64,000 nt of DNA from Comamonadaceae bacterium. Its GTDB lineage: Bacteria; Pseudomonadota; Gammaproteobacteria; Burkholderiales; Burkholderiaceae_C. The notes under the pieces were generated by a model. The model had not been told where the DNA came from. It worked only from the letters and a program-made list of their open reading frames with translations, and did no database searches. Positions 8,896 to 17,384 of this stretch are shown here, piece by piece (position 1 is the stretch's first letter; every line of letters begins with the position of its first letter). A program made the translations under genes and the position numbers. The stretch is taken from NCBI GenBank assembly GCA_947479935.1, contig CANKBG010000004.1:54776-118775 (forward strand), written 5' to 3'.

Positions 8896-9700
8896 CCTTT
8901 GTCTGAACAACACCATAAGGGTGCTGCTCGCCATCCCTCTGTTGTTTCATTCTTTAACTTGGGCCGCCCCACCCAGTTCCACAGCTGTTTGCAAGCGCCC
9001 GGTGTACCTCACTTTTGACACGGGTCACATGGGCGTTGCCCCCCACATTGCCAAGGTGTTAAAACAGCACGAAGTACCGGTGACATTTTTTGGGGCACAC
9101 GAAAAAACACAGGAAGGCGATGGTTCGTTGGGCTCACATTGGGCCCCTTGGTGGAAGGACCGTGCAATGGAGGGCCACGAATTTGCCAGCCATACTTTTG
9201 ACCATGCTTATTGGCGGGCCGATATCGATGCACAAACTTTTAAAATTCGCCCTAGTGCTGGAGAGCAAGTGGGAAAAGATTTGAAATGGACCAGCGCCGA
9301 CTACTGTGCTAATTTAAAAAAGGCTTCTCATCGATTGGAAGCCATGACGGGGCGTGCCAGTTTGCCTCTATTTCGTGCACCTGGCGGGAAGACCTCGCCA
9401 TCTCTTTTAAAGGCAGCTGTCGAATGTGGTTATACCCATGTGGGCTGGTCGCCTGCGGGATTTTTGGGGGATGAGCTATCTAGCCAAACACACCCCAACT
9501 CAGCACTGCTAAAGTCGGCTTTGAAAAATATTCGAACCGGGGATATTTTGATGGCGCATTTGGGAATTTGGTCGCGACAGGACCCTTGGGCCCCCGAGGT
9601 GCTGGCCCCCCTCATTGTGGGCTTGAAAGAAAAAGGGTTTTGCTTTGCCACATTGCGTCAGCATCCGCAATATTCGAAACTCTTGTCAAATGAAAAATAA
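8879..9700 (+). CDS. Exported polysaccharide deacetylase-like protein (NodB domain)
   Basis: This is a NodB-homology (CE4) protein of 273 residues with an N-terminal hydrophobic signal near residues 13-30. Motif 1 reads TFDTG (Asp47), not the usual TFDDG, so the second, metal-binding aspartate is Thr48. The His pair of motif 2 is present (His105, His109 in SHTFDH), as are Arg166 and Pro168 of motif 3 (FRAPGG) and the late GDILMAHLG. CE4 enzymes deacetylate N-acetyl sugars in the envelope. The altered motif 1 could mean a changed metal site or a different substrate. It overlaps the propeller gene, suggesting a joint envelope role. Confidence 0.85.
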   Translation: MRRANDLCLNNTIRVLLAIPLLFHSLTWAAPPSSTAVCKRPVYLTFDTGHMGVAPHIAKVLKQHEVPVTFFGAHEKTQEGDGSLGSHWAPWWKDRAMEGHEFASHTFDHAYWRADIDAQTFKIRPSAGEQVGKDLKWTSADYCANLKKASHRLEAMTGRASLPLFRAPGGKTSPSLLKAAVECGYTHVGWSPAGFLGDELSSQTHPNSALLKSALKNIRTGDILMAHLGIWSRQDPWAPEVLAPLIVGLKEKGFCFATLRQHPQYSKLLSNEK

Positions 9701-9714
9701 GCACTTTTAAGCCA

Positions 9715-10710
9715 TTGAATTTGTTCAACATGTTTTCTTCTTTTTTCGAAATGATCACCGACGCATTTGCTTCTTTGCAAATGATTTTGTTTGAAAATTT
9801 GATTCAACCCGTTGCATTTGGTGCCGGTGCAGGTAATTTGCTTGAAATTGCCTTTGAAGGTACGGGCTGGTTATTGGTAGGCATCTTGCAGATTGTGATC
9901 ATGTTGGTTGTGATTGCACCCCTCGAAAAATGGCGTCCTATTCAAAAGGTAACGGACGCTTCCGAGGTCAAAGTGGATGTGATCTACACACTCATTCATC
10001 GCTTGGGATTGTTCAAGCTTGTCATGTTTTTTACGTTTGAAAATATCGTTGAATCTTGCTTTGGCATGTTGCGACTAGAAGGTTTTCCAACATTCCATCT
10101 CGATGCTTTTTGGCCGGGTGTTTCAGATACCGCCGTTTGCAGTTTTGTCATCTACTTGGTCGTTTTTGACTTTATCAATTACCTGATTCACCGCGGACAA
10201 CACCAGCACAACCGCTGGTGGGCGCTTCACGCCTTGCACCATTCGCAAAGACACATGACGATGTGGACGGACAATCGCAATCACTTGCTTGATGATGTGC
10301 TCACCACCCTTTTACTGTCCATTTTGGCAAAATTGATGGGCGTTGGGCCAGGCCAATTTGTTGCGTTGGTGGCGCTAAGCCAGTTGAGTGAAAATTTTCA
10401 GCATGCCAATTTCAAATGCAGTTTTGGGTGGCTGGGAGAACGCATGTGGGTGAGCCCTAAATTTCACCGACTGCACCACAGCATTGGCATTGGTCATGAA
10501 TCTGCAGGACGCCAGACCTTGGGCGGGCATAATTTTGGTGTGCTTTTGCCTTGGTGGGACATGATTTTTCATACGGCTGATTTCTCAGACCGTTACGACC
10601 CGACGGGTGTTCGCGATCAAGTCGAGGAAGGCCGCGATTATGGCGATGGCTTTTGGGCGCAACAAAAATCAGGCTTGATCCGTCTGTTCAGTCGAAGCAC
10701 TCAACCGTGA
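9715..10710 (+). CDS. Sterol desaturase / fatty acid hydroxylase family membrane protein
   Basis: This is an integral membrane di-iron enzyme of the fatty acid hydroxylase superfamily. The histidine clusters are HRGQH (159-163), HALHH (172-176) and FHRLHHS further on, with hydrophobic segments near residues 50-70, 98-115 and 140-158. Family members hydroxylate or desaturate lipids, and the substrate here cannot be read from sequence. The frame can start with TTG at 9715 or ATG at 9730 (MFSSFFEM); neither has a strong ribosome site. The stop overlaps the GTG start of the next gene, indicating an operon with the EI24 protein. Confidence 0.85.
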   Translation: MNLFNMFSSFFEMITDAFASLQMILFENLIQPVAFGAGAGNLLEIAFEGTGWLLVGILQIVIMLVVIAPLEKWRPIQKVTDASEVKVDVIYTLIHRLGLFKLVMFFTFENIVESCFGMLRLEGFPTFHLDAFWPGVSDTAVCSFVIYLVVFDFINYLIHRGQHQHNRWWALHALHHSQRHMTMWTDNRNHLLDDVLTTLLLSILAKLMGVGPGQFVALVALSQLSENFQHANFKCSFGWLGERMWVSPKFHRLHHSIGIGHESAGRQTLGGHNFGVLLPWWDMIFHTADFSDRYDPTGVRDQVEEGRDYGDGFWAQQKSGLIRLFSRSTQP

Positions 10711-11573
10711 AAAAAATTGCAGATTCATTTTGGCGCGCAGTGGCCTATTGTTTGCATCCCAAGGTCATCCTACTTTCTTTGTTGCCGCTCATTTTGATGG
10801 TTGTGATTGTGATGGGATTGGGTGCCATTTATTGGGATGCAGCACTGAACAATGTCCGAACATGGATGGAGACCAGCCGTGTTTTGGGGTGGGCTTGGGC
10901 CTGGCTAGAGCAAGTTGGTTTGCTTAATTTAAGGGCCGTCGTGGCGCCTTTGATCATCATTTTTGCCATCACGCCATTGGTGGTCATCATGTCGTTGTTG
11001 GCCGTGTCTTTCATGATGACGCCTTCTTTGGTAAGTTTGGTGGCCGAACGGCGCTTCCCTCAACTAGAGCGTCAACACGGAGGCTCCATGTTGCAAAGTG
11101 TTGGCTGGACTTTCTTGTCAGTGGTGCTGGCCTTGGGGGCTTTTGTTTTAACCTTGCCCCTTTGGTGGTTGGCCCCATTGGCCATGATTTTGCCTGCTGT
11201 CATTTGGGGATGGCTTACCTACCGCGTGATGACATACGATGTATTGGCTGAACATGCTTCAAAGTCTGAACGCGTGGAATTGATGCGCCGCTATCGATTT
11301 CAATTGTTAGGGATGGGTGTATTGACCGGCCTGATGGGCGCTGCACCCAGTTTGGTATGGGCCTCAGGTGCTTTGTTTGCGGCGGCCTTTGTGGTGCTCA
11401 TTCCCATTGCTGTTTGGATTTACACCTTCGTGTTTATCTTTTCTGCACTATGGTTTGTCCATTTCTTATTGCACGCTTTGGACCAGATTCGTTTGGAGCC
11501 GCCGTCTGCTTTGAAGACCGATGCAAACGAACCCCGTGTGCTCGATGTTGAGTCCAAAATTTTGAGCCTCTAA
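10707..11573 (+). CDS. EI24-domain (CysZ-like) inner membrane protein
   Basis: The protein has 288 residues with several membrane segments (for example VILLSLLPLILMVVIVMGLG and APLIIIFAITPLVVIMSLLA) and the EI24/CysZ-type pattern LVAERRFPQLERQHGG. E. coli CysZ is a sulfate channel, but this long subfamily in Burkholderiales is uncharacterised as far as I know, so sulfate transport is not claimed. I chose the GTG at 10707 because it overlaps the previous stop (GTGA) and is followed by the conserved-looking FWRAVAYCLHPK. An upstream TTG would add 18 residues of no family likeness. It is probably cotranscribed with the hydroxylase gene. Confidence 0.8.
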   Translation: MKKIADSFWRAVAYCLHPKVILLSLLPLILMVVIVMGLGAIYWDAALNNVRTWMETSRVLGWAWAWLEQVGLLNLRAVVAPLIIIFAITPLVVIMSLLAVSFMMTPSLVSLVAERRFPQLERQHGGSMLQSVGWTFLSVVLALGAFVLTLPLWWLAPLAMILPAVIWGWLTYRVMTYDVLAEHASKSERVELMRRYRFQLLGMGVLTGLMGAAPSLVWASGALFAAAFVVLIPIAVWIYTFVFIFSALWFVHFLLHALDQIRLEPPSALKTDANEPRVLDVESKILSL

Positions 11574-11595
11574 TTAAGATTTCACTTTGACTGTT

Positions 11596-12432
11596 ATGAC
11601 ACCATCTGCGGCGCAAACTTCACCCCCTATCGGCCTCATCATCATTGGCGATGAAATTTTGTCTGGCAAGCGCACGGACAAACACTTACCGAAGTTCATT
11701 GAGCTGCTGTCAGAGCGAGGTTTGCAGTTGGCATGGGCTGAATATGTGGGCGATTCACCTGAGCGAATCACTGCCGTTTTATCGCGCGCCTTTGCTTCGG
11801 GCGATGTGGTGTTTTCTTGTGGCGGTATTGGTGCAACGCCAGACGACCACACGCGTCAATGTGCTGCAAAAGCCTTGGGACTACCGCTTGTATTGCATCT
11901 TGAAGCCAAAGCGCTTATTTTGGAGCGCATGCGTGATGTTGCTTTGGAGCAGGGCGTTCCCTATGAGCCCGATCGGGATGACAACGTTCACAGGCTCAAT
12001 ATGGGGACCATTCCAGAGGGTGCCAGCATCATTCTGAATCCGTACAACAAAATTCCAGGATTTACTTGCAAAGGGCAGGGTGACGGCATGGTTCATTTCG
12101 TGCCAGGTTTTCCCGTCATGGCGTGGCCCATGATGCAAGATAAATTGGATCTGTATTCTCAAACTTGGGGCGCTGCGCCAAAGCGTTTGGAAAAGTCGGT
12201 CATTGTGTTTGGTGCCATGGAAGCATCCTTGACCCCCTTAATGGAGTCCATTGAATCCCACTTTGTCGGTATCAAGGTTTTCAGCCTCCCCAGCGTAGAC
12301 CATCCTCAGTGGGGCAAGCACATCGAGCTTGGCGTTAAGGGGCCCGTGGCAGACGCTGAGCTTGCTTTTTTAGCTCTGAAAGAAGGCTTAAAACCTTACA
12401 ACATTGAGCTAGGCCCCGAAATGGTGCGTTAA
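11596..12432 (+). CDS. Molybdopterin-binding domain protein (MoaB/CinA N-domain type)
   Basis: This is a MoCF-biosynthesis-fold protein of 278 residues. IIIGDEILSGKRTDKH and the phosphate-binding SCGGIGATPDD match the MoaB/Mog/CinA N-terminal domain. There is no C-terminal PncC nicotinamide amidase domain, so it is not a full CinA; the second half is a smaller domain of unclear role. It could bind molybdopterin or a nucleotide. The ATG at 11596 is used; the TTG three codons earlier is less likely. It lies upstream of the glnA control region and has no evident functional link with it. A separate mog gene is present at 28.2 kb. Confidence 0.8.
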   Translation: MTPSAAQTSPPIGLIIIGDEILSGKRTDKHLPKFIELLSERGLQLAWAEYVGDSPERITAVLSRAFASGDVVFSCGGIGATPDDHTRQCAAKALGLPLVLHLEAKALILERMRDVALEQGVPYEPDRDDNVHRLNMGTIPEGASIILNPYNKIPGFTCKGQGDGMVHFVPGFPVMAWPMMQDKLDLYSQTWGAAPKRLEKSVIVFGAMEASLTPLMESIESHFVGIKVFSLPSVDHPQWGKHIELGVKGPVADAELAFLALKEGLKPYNIELGPEMVR

Positions 12433-12439
12433 TCTATAT

Positions 12440-12456
12440 TGCACTACAATGGTGCA
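12440..12456. promoter_or_regulatory. Putative NtrC-binding site upstream of glnA
   Basis: TGCACTACAATGGTGCA is a near-perfect inverted repeat that fits the NtrC half-sites TGCAC and GGTGCA. It lies about 118 bp upstream of the -24 element, a usual enhancer distance, and the NtrC gene is encoded 3.2 kb downstream. Confidence 0.75.
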
Positions 12457-12511
12457 ATTATGCTTTGTAACGGTGCGCCCAATTGCAGGCAAAAAATCAA
12501 GTTTCAGATCA

Positions 12512-12532
12512 GACAGGGCCCTGTCCACAGGG
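12512..12532. promoter_or_regulatory. Overlapping palindromes in the glnA control region
   Basis: GACAGGGCCCTGTC (12512-12525) is a perfect 14-bp palindrome, and CCCTGTCCACAGGG (12519-12532) is a second inverted repeat sharing its right half. The pair lies between the NtrC-like site and the sigma-54 element. It may be an operator or a nested hairpin; the binding factor is unknown. Confidence 0.45.
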
Positions 12533-12573
12533 CACAATAGCGCTCTTGGGTAAATGTTGTCAATGCCCCCAGT

Positions 12574-12589
12574 TGGCATAAAAACTGCA
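12574..12589 (+). promoter_or_regulatory. Sigma-54 promoter of glnA
   Basis: TGGCATAAAAACTGCA matches the -24/-12 consensus (TGGCAC-N5-TTGC) with GG and GC separated by exactly 10 bp. Transcription would begin near 12600, giving a leader of about 33 nt with the ribosome site TTAGGAG ahead of the glnA ATG. Confidence 0.8.
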
Positions 12590-12632
12590 TTCCCGAAGTA
12601 CCCGTTATTAACCCGATCCTTAGGAGATTCTG

Positions 12633-14048
12633 ATGGCAAAGACCGTCGCAGACGTAATGAAGATGGTGAAAGACAACGAAGTCAAATTTGTTGACTTCCG
12701 CTTCACCGATACCCGTGGCAAAGAGCAGCACGTTTCCGTGCCAATTTCCCACTTTGACGAAGCTAAGTTCACTGACGGCCACGCGTTCGACGGTTCTTCC
12801 ATTGCCGGTTGGAAAGGCATTGAAGCCTCCGACATGTTGTTGATGCCCGATCCCATCACAGCCAACATTGACCCCTTCTTCGAAGAAACAACGTTGATCT
12901 TGGGTTGCGACGTGTTGGAGCCTGGCGATGGCAAAGCCTACGACCGTGACCCCCGTTCTATCGCCAAGCGCGCTGAAGCCTATCTGAAGGCTTCCGGCTT
13001 GGGCGATACCGCTTACTTTGGGCCCGAGCCAGAATTCTTCTTGTTTGACGACGTTCGTTTCGGCAGCGACATGTCCGGTTCGTTCTTCAAGATCGACGAC
13101 TACGAAGCACCGTGGAACAGCGGAACCAAAATGGAAGGTGGCAACCGCGGTCACCGTCCTACTGTCAAAGGTGGTTATTTTCCAGTGCCGCCCGTTGACA
13201 GCACACAAGACATGCGCGCAGAAATGTCCTTGATTCTCGAAGGCATGGGCATCCCCGTTGAAGTGTTCCACCACGAAGTGGCGGGTGCAGGTCAAAACGA
13301 AATCGGCACACGCTTTAGCACCTTGGTGCAGCGCGCTGACTGGACTCAAACATTGAAGTATGTGGTTTGGAACGTCGCCAATGCTTATGGGAAAACGGCT
13401 ACTTTCATGCCCAAGCCTTTGGTCGGTGACAACGGTTCCGGCATGCACGTTCACCAGTCCATCTGGAAAGACGGTAAAAACTTGTTTGCCGGCAACGGCT
13501 ACGCAGGTTTGTCAGACTTCGCGCTGTACTACATTGGCGGCATCATCAAGCACGCTCGTGCCTTGAATGCCATCACCAACCCCACCACCAACAGCTACAA
13601 GCGTTTGGTGCCTGGATTTGAAGCGCCTGTGAAGCTGGCTTACTCAAGCCGTAACCGTTCTGCTTCCATTCGCATTCCTCACGTTGCTTCTGACAAAGGT
13701 CGCCGCATTGAAGCGCGCTTTCCAGATCCAATGGCCAACCCTTACCTGTGCTTCTCTGCATTGATGATGGCTGGTTTGGACGGCGTGGAAAACAAGATTC
13801 ACCCAGGCGAAGCAGCTACCAAAGATTTGTACCATTTGCCACCTGAAGAAGATGCATTGGTGCCAACCGTTTGCCATAGCTTGGACCAAGCCTTGGAGTA
13901 TTTGGACAAAGACCGTGCCTTCCTCACAAAAGGTGGCGTGTTCACAGACTCCATGCTCGACGCTTACATTGAATTGAAAATGGGTGAAGTCACACGTTTC
14001 CGTCAGGCCGTGCACCCCATTGAATACGAGATGTACTACTCACTGTAA
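12633..14048 (+). CDS. glnA: Glutamine synthetase type I
   Basis: GlnA makes glutamine from glutamate, ammonia and ATP and is the main entry of ammonium into metabolism. The 471-residue length and motifs are those of the GSI-beta dodecameric enzyme: beta-Grasp start [19 protein letters not shown], metal and glutamate site [13 protein letters not shown] loop [16 protein letters not shown], and the adenylylation loop [10 protein letters not shown] with Tyr400. The adenylylation tyrosine implies control by GlnE. A sigma-54 element and an NtrC-like site precede the gene, and ntrBC follow it, so expression should rise under nitrogen limitation. A strong terminator follows, separating it from the downstream genes. 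Confidence 0.98.
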   Translation: MAKTVADVMKMVKDNEVKFVDFRFTDTRGKEQHVSVPISHFDEAKFTDGHAFDGSSIAGWKGIEASDMLLMPDPITANIDPFFEETTLILGCDVLEPGDGKAYDRDPRSIAKRAEAYLKASGLGDTAYFGPEPEFFLFDDVRFGSDMSGSFFKIDDYEAPWNSGTKMEGGNRGHRPTVKGGYFPVPPVDSTQDMRAEMSLILEGMGIPVEVFHHEVAGAGQNEIGTRFSTLVQRADWTQTLKYVVWNVANAYGKTATFMPKPLVGDNGSGMHVHQSIWKDGKNLFAGNGYAGLSDFALYYIGGIIKHARALNAITNPTTNSYKRLVPGFEAPVKLAYSSRNRSASIRIPHVASDKGRRIEARFPDPMANPYLCFSALMMAGLDGVENKIHPGEAATKDLYHLPPEEDALVPTVCHSLDQALEYLDKDRAFLTKGGVFTDSMLDAYIELKMGEVTRFRQAVHPIEYEMYYSL

Positions 14049-14083
14049 TTTGAATTGAGTTTGGGCACCTGAGCCCGACCCCG

Positions 14084-14111
14084 AAAAGGACGGCTCAGGC
14101 CGTCCTTTTTC
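14084..14111 (+). terminator. Rho-independent terminator after glnA
   Basis: AAGGACGGC and GCCGTCCTT form a 9-bp stem around the loop TCAG, followed by TTTTTC. It lies 36 nt after the glnA stop, so the ntrBC block would need its own promoter or readthrough. Confidence 0.85.
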
Positions 14112-14131
14112 TTGGCCGAAAGCAACATTGA

Positions 14132-14671
14132 ATGCATCGCAATATCTTGAAAATTTCTCAGATAACAACCCCAAGGGTTGTGGCCTTAGCGTGCGCATTC
14201 ATGGCTTGCTTTGTATTTGCCGATCAGTCTGTTTACAAATGTGGACAGGAAATAACCAATCAACCTCAAGATCCCAAGCTGTGTCAAAAGTTAGAAATTG
14301 ATGCCCCCACGCAGATTGAAGGTACAAGAGTTCAAAACTCAGCGCCTGGCCAAGCTGTTTCTGGGGTTAGTGCACCCAATCCTCCTCGAGTTTTGAGCAT
14401 GCCCACCAACGCCCAGGCGTCACAGCAGCGAAATGTTCAGGCGCGCACCATCTTGGAGGATGAGTGGCAAAAGCTCAGTGCAAAGTACGCCGAAATGGTG
14501 CGGACATTCAACCAAGGTCAGCCCGCTTTGTCTGTGGGTGAAACTGCTCAACATGCCCAGTACAAGCACCGAGTTGAGGAAATGAAAACCAATCTTCAAA
14601 GGCTTGAGCGAGACATGCAGGCCTTGCAGCGTGAACTGAGTCGGCACCCCTTGGCGACGGCACAAAAGTGA
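14132..14671 (+). CDS. Small exported coiled-coil protein between glnA and glnL, function unknown
   Basis: The protein has 179 residues: a hydrophobic signal segment (VVALACAFMACFVFA), a short Cys-containing motif VYKCGQEITNQPQDPKLC, a low-complexity middle, and a predicted coiled coil at about residues 125-170 (YKHRVEEMKTNLQRLERDMQ). The VYKCG...TN pattern resembles the DUF4124 kind of small periplasmic proteins. It ends 7 nt before glnL, so it is likely cotranscribed with the nitrogen two-component genes. I recall similar proteins at this place in related genomes, but no function is known to me. Confidence 0.7.
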   Translation: MHRNILKISQITTPRVVALACAFMACFVFADQSVYKCGQEITNQPQDPKLCQKLEIDAPTQIEGTRVQNSAPGQAVSGVSAPNPPRVLSMPTNAQASQQRNVQARTILEDEWQKLSAKYAEMVRTFNQGQPALSVGETAQHAQYKHRVEEMKTNLQRLERDMQALQRELSRHPLATAQK

Positions 14672-14678
14672 GATTCAG

Positions 14679-15809
14679 ATGGCGCCTAGTCGTAAAAAAT
14701 CAAAAATGAATCCCAGTTTGACCCAAAGTCTTACTAAGCCTCAAGATGCTTCACACAATCTTCGTTTTCAAGCGTTTGATTGGCTGGCAACGCCCATTGC
14801 GGTTTTGCAAAGTGATGGCACGGTGGTGTTTGTCAATTCTGAATTGGAAGACGTGATAGGACAGTCCCGCAGGAGTTTGGAAGGCCTGTCATTTCTCGGT
14901 TTCTTTTCTGATTCGCAGCCTCTTTTGCATGCCCTCAGCGGCGCAAAAGCCAATGAATTTGCCGCTTTGCGCTATGACGCTGAGTTATTGCGAATCAATC
15001 CCGATGAAGCATTGCCTGTTCATGTCATTGTGGCCCAGTCTGACCATGCAGACGAAGTCATCATTGAGCTTTTACCCATTCAGCAGCAAACCAAGCAAGA
15101 TCGCGAAGAGAGACTGTTTGACCAAGCACAGGCCAATAAAGAACTGATTCGAAATTTGGCCCATGAAATTAAGAATCCATTGGGTGGCATTCGCGGCGCT
15201 GCGCAATTGCTAGAAATGGAAATGGAGTCAAAAGAACTGACGGAATACACTCAGGTCATTATTCGAGAGGCAGATCGCCTCCAAATTTTGGTCGATCGAT
15301 TGTTAGCGCCGCACCGCCGCCCTCATATGGTGGGGGATGTGAATATCCACGAGGTTTGCGAACGCGTGCGTTCCTTGATTGTTTCTGAGTTTCCTCGCGG
15401 CCTTCGTGTGGTGCGTGACTATGACACCTCCATTCCTGAGTTCCGTGGTGATCGAGAGCAACTCATTCAAGCGGTTCTGAACATTGCCCACAATGCGGCT
15501 TTGGCCTTGATAGATCGCATCACCGAAGGTGATGCCGAACTCACTTTGAAGACCCGAATTGCCAGACAAGTCACATTTGGCAAGCAACGGTATCGTCTGG
15601 CATTGGAATTGCATGTCATTGACAACGGGCCTGGCGTGCCAGACTCAATCAAGGATCGAATTTTCTTCCCGCTCATTTCGGGAAGAGAAGGTGGCTCTGG
15701 ACTCGGACTGACGCTAGCGCAGACCTTTGTCCAGCAACACCACGGCTTGATTGAATGTGACAGCGTCTCAGGTCGAACAGATTTCAAAATTTTGATTCCA
15801 TTGCCCTGA
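14679..15809 (+). CDS. glnL: Nitrogen regulation sensor kinase NtrB
   Basis: NtrB phosphorylates NtrC when nitrogen is scarce and, with PII, dephosphorylates it when nitrogen is plentiful. A PAS domain spans about residues 30-135, the phosphoacceptor is His162 in NLAHEIKNPLGGIRGAAQLL, and the HATPase domain shows the N box (LNIAHNAALAL), G1 (DNGPGVPD) and G2 (GGSGLGLTLA). There are no transmembrane segments, as expected for a cytosolic sensor. The ATG at 14679 is used; a second Met at residue 10 is possible. glnG follows after 44 nt. Confidence 0.95.
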   Translation: MAPSRKKSKMNPSLTQSLTKPQDASHNLRFQAFDWLATPIAVLQSDGTVVFVNSELEDVIGQSRRSLEGLSFLGFFSDSQPLLHALSGAKANEFAALRYDAELLRINPDEALPVHVIVAQSDHADEVIIELLPIQQQTKQDREERLFDQAQANKELIRNLAHEIKNPLGGIRGAAQLLEMEMESKELTEYTQVIIREADRLQILVDRLLAPHRRPHMVGDVNIHEVCERVRSLIVSEFPRGLRVVRDYDTSIPEFRGDREQLIQAVLNIAHNAALALIDRITEGDAELTLKTRIARQVTFGKQRYRLALELHVIDNGPGVPDSIKDRIFFPLISGREGGSGLGLTLAQTFVQQHHGLIECDSVSGRTDFKILIPLP

Positions 15810-15853
15810 TCTGATCGTAGAACGGTGCATCCTTTTAGAGAAAGTTAAGACCC

Positions 15854-17362
15854 ATGAAGCCCATCTGGATCGTAGACGATGACCAATCCATTCGATTCGT
15901 CTTAGAGAAAGCGCTTTTGCGTGAGGGCTTAAGCACCAGAAGCTTTACCAACCCGCGTGAAGTACTGGCAGCTTTGGCAACCGAGGATGCTGGTGAAGGT
16001 CCTCAAGTGCTGGTTAGCGACATTCGAATGCCCGGCGGCTCTGGCTTGGATTTGCTAACGCAAGTCAAGCTCCAACTGCCAGCATTGCCCGTGATCATCA
16101 TGACGGCTTTCTCTGACTTAGACAGCGCCGTTTCTGCTTTTCAAAACGGTGCCTTTGAATACCTTCCTAAGCCCTTTGACTTGCCCAAAGCCATTGAATT
16201 AATTCGACGCGCGCTCGAGGAAAGTCAGCGCGAAGAAGTTTCCGAAGAGCTGATGGTCGCAACCCCTGAGATGTTGGGACAAGCGCCCGCCATGCAGGAC
16301 GTTTTTCGTGCCATTGGCCGTTTATCTCAAAGCAATGTGACCGTCATGATCACGGGCGAGTCTGGTTCTGGCAAGGAATTGGTGGCCCGCGCACTCCACA
16401 AACATTCGCCCAGAGCCAGTGGTCCCTTTGTTGCCATCAATACAGCCGCTATACCCAAAGATTTGCTCGAGAGTGAGTTGTTTGGCCATGAGCGCGGCGC
16501 CTTCACGGGCGCTCAAACTTCCAGACGCGGCAGGTTTGAGCAAGCCGAAGGCGGCACACTGTTTTTGGATGAAATTGGAGACATGCCTTTCGATTTACAA
16601 ACTCGCTTACTCCGAGTGTTGTCAGATGGTCATTTTTACCGTGTAGGCGGACACAGCGCCGTCAAGGCCAATGTGCGCGTCATTGCAGCCACGCACCAAG
16701 ATTTAGAGCAACGTGTGAAAGAAGGCGTCTTTCGAGAGGACTTGTTTCACCGTTTGAACGTCATTCGATTGCGACTGCCTGCCTTGCGTGAGCGCAGAGA
16801 AGACGTGCATGTTTTAACCAAACATTTCTTGCTACAAAGCGCCCAACAATTGGGTGTTGAAGCTAAACGCATCTCTGAGCAGGCGCTTGAAATTTTGAGT
16901 CATTTCAATTTTCCTGGCAATGTACGTCAGTTGGAAAACATTTGTCATTGGCTGACTGTCATGGCGCCAGCGCAAATGATTGAAGCCAAAGATTTGCCGC
17001 CTGAAGTTTTGTCGCTACCGCCAATAGAGCAAGCTTCAAAGTCAAGCCTGATTGCCAATTCAGGTGAGGCCATCATTGTTTCCGATAGCGGGTCTACAAA
17101 AGCTTTAGCACCACTTAACTCAGCAGTGGTTAATTTGGGAGCCCATGCAGGTTGGGAGAGTGCTTTAGAAGTCGAAGCCTTGCAATTGTTGGGCACAGAT
17201 CGTCAAGATGTTTGGGACGTGCTGACGCGTCGCTTTGAGTCCTTGCTCATACAAGCTGCGCTGGCCACCACACGCGGCCGACGCATTGAAGCCGCTGTTA
17301 AATTAGGTATCGGCCGCAATACCATTACGCGCAAAATTCAAGAACTGCACATTGAAGGCTAG
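15854..17362 (+). CDS. glnG: Nitrogen regulation response regulator NtrC (sigma-54 activator)
   Basis: NtrC is the enhancer-binding activator of nitrogen-regulated sigma-54 promoters. It has a receiver domain with phosphoacceptor Asp56 ([10 protein letters not shown]) and Lys in LPKPFD, a AAA+ domain with Walker A GESGSGKE (168-175) and the sigma-54 contact loop GAFTGA (215-220), and a C-terminal Fis-type helix-turn-helix ([20 protein letters not shown]). The 502 residues include a linker of roughly 60 residues before the DNA-binding domain that looks poorly conserved. The NtrC-like site upstream of glnA is its obvious local target. Confidence 0.96.
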   Translation: MKPIWIVDDDQSIRFVLEKALLREGLSTRSFTNPREVLAALATEDAGEGPQVLVSDIRMPGGSGLDLLTQVKLQLPALPVIIMTAFSDLDSAVSAFQNGAFEYLPKPFDLPKAIELIRRALEESQREEVSEELMVATPEMLGQAPAMQDVFRAIGRLSQSNVTVMITGESGSGKELVARALHKHSPRASGPFVAINTAAIPKDLLESELFGHERGAFTGAQTSRRGRFEQAEGGTLFLDEIGDMPFDLQTRLLRVLSDGHFYRVGGHSAVKANVRVIAATHQDLEQRVKEGVFREDLFHRLNVIRLRLPALRERREDVHVLTKHFLLQSAQQLGVEAKRISEQALEILSHFNFPGNVRQLENICHWLTVMAPAQMIEAKDLPPEVLSLPPIEQASKSSLIANSGEAIIVSDSGSTKALAPLNSAVVNLGAHAGWESALEVEALQLLGTDRQDVWDVLTRRFESLLIQAALATTRGRRIEAAVKLGIGRNTITRKIQELHIEG

Positions 17363-17384
17363 TTCTAAAGATGAGTGGAACAGA

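Noticed and set aside
12504..13454. 316-codon open frame opposite glnA
   Set aside because: It is fully antisense to a very conserved gene and has no recognisable domain; it is an artefact of codon bias.
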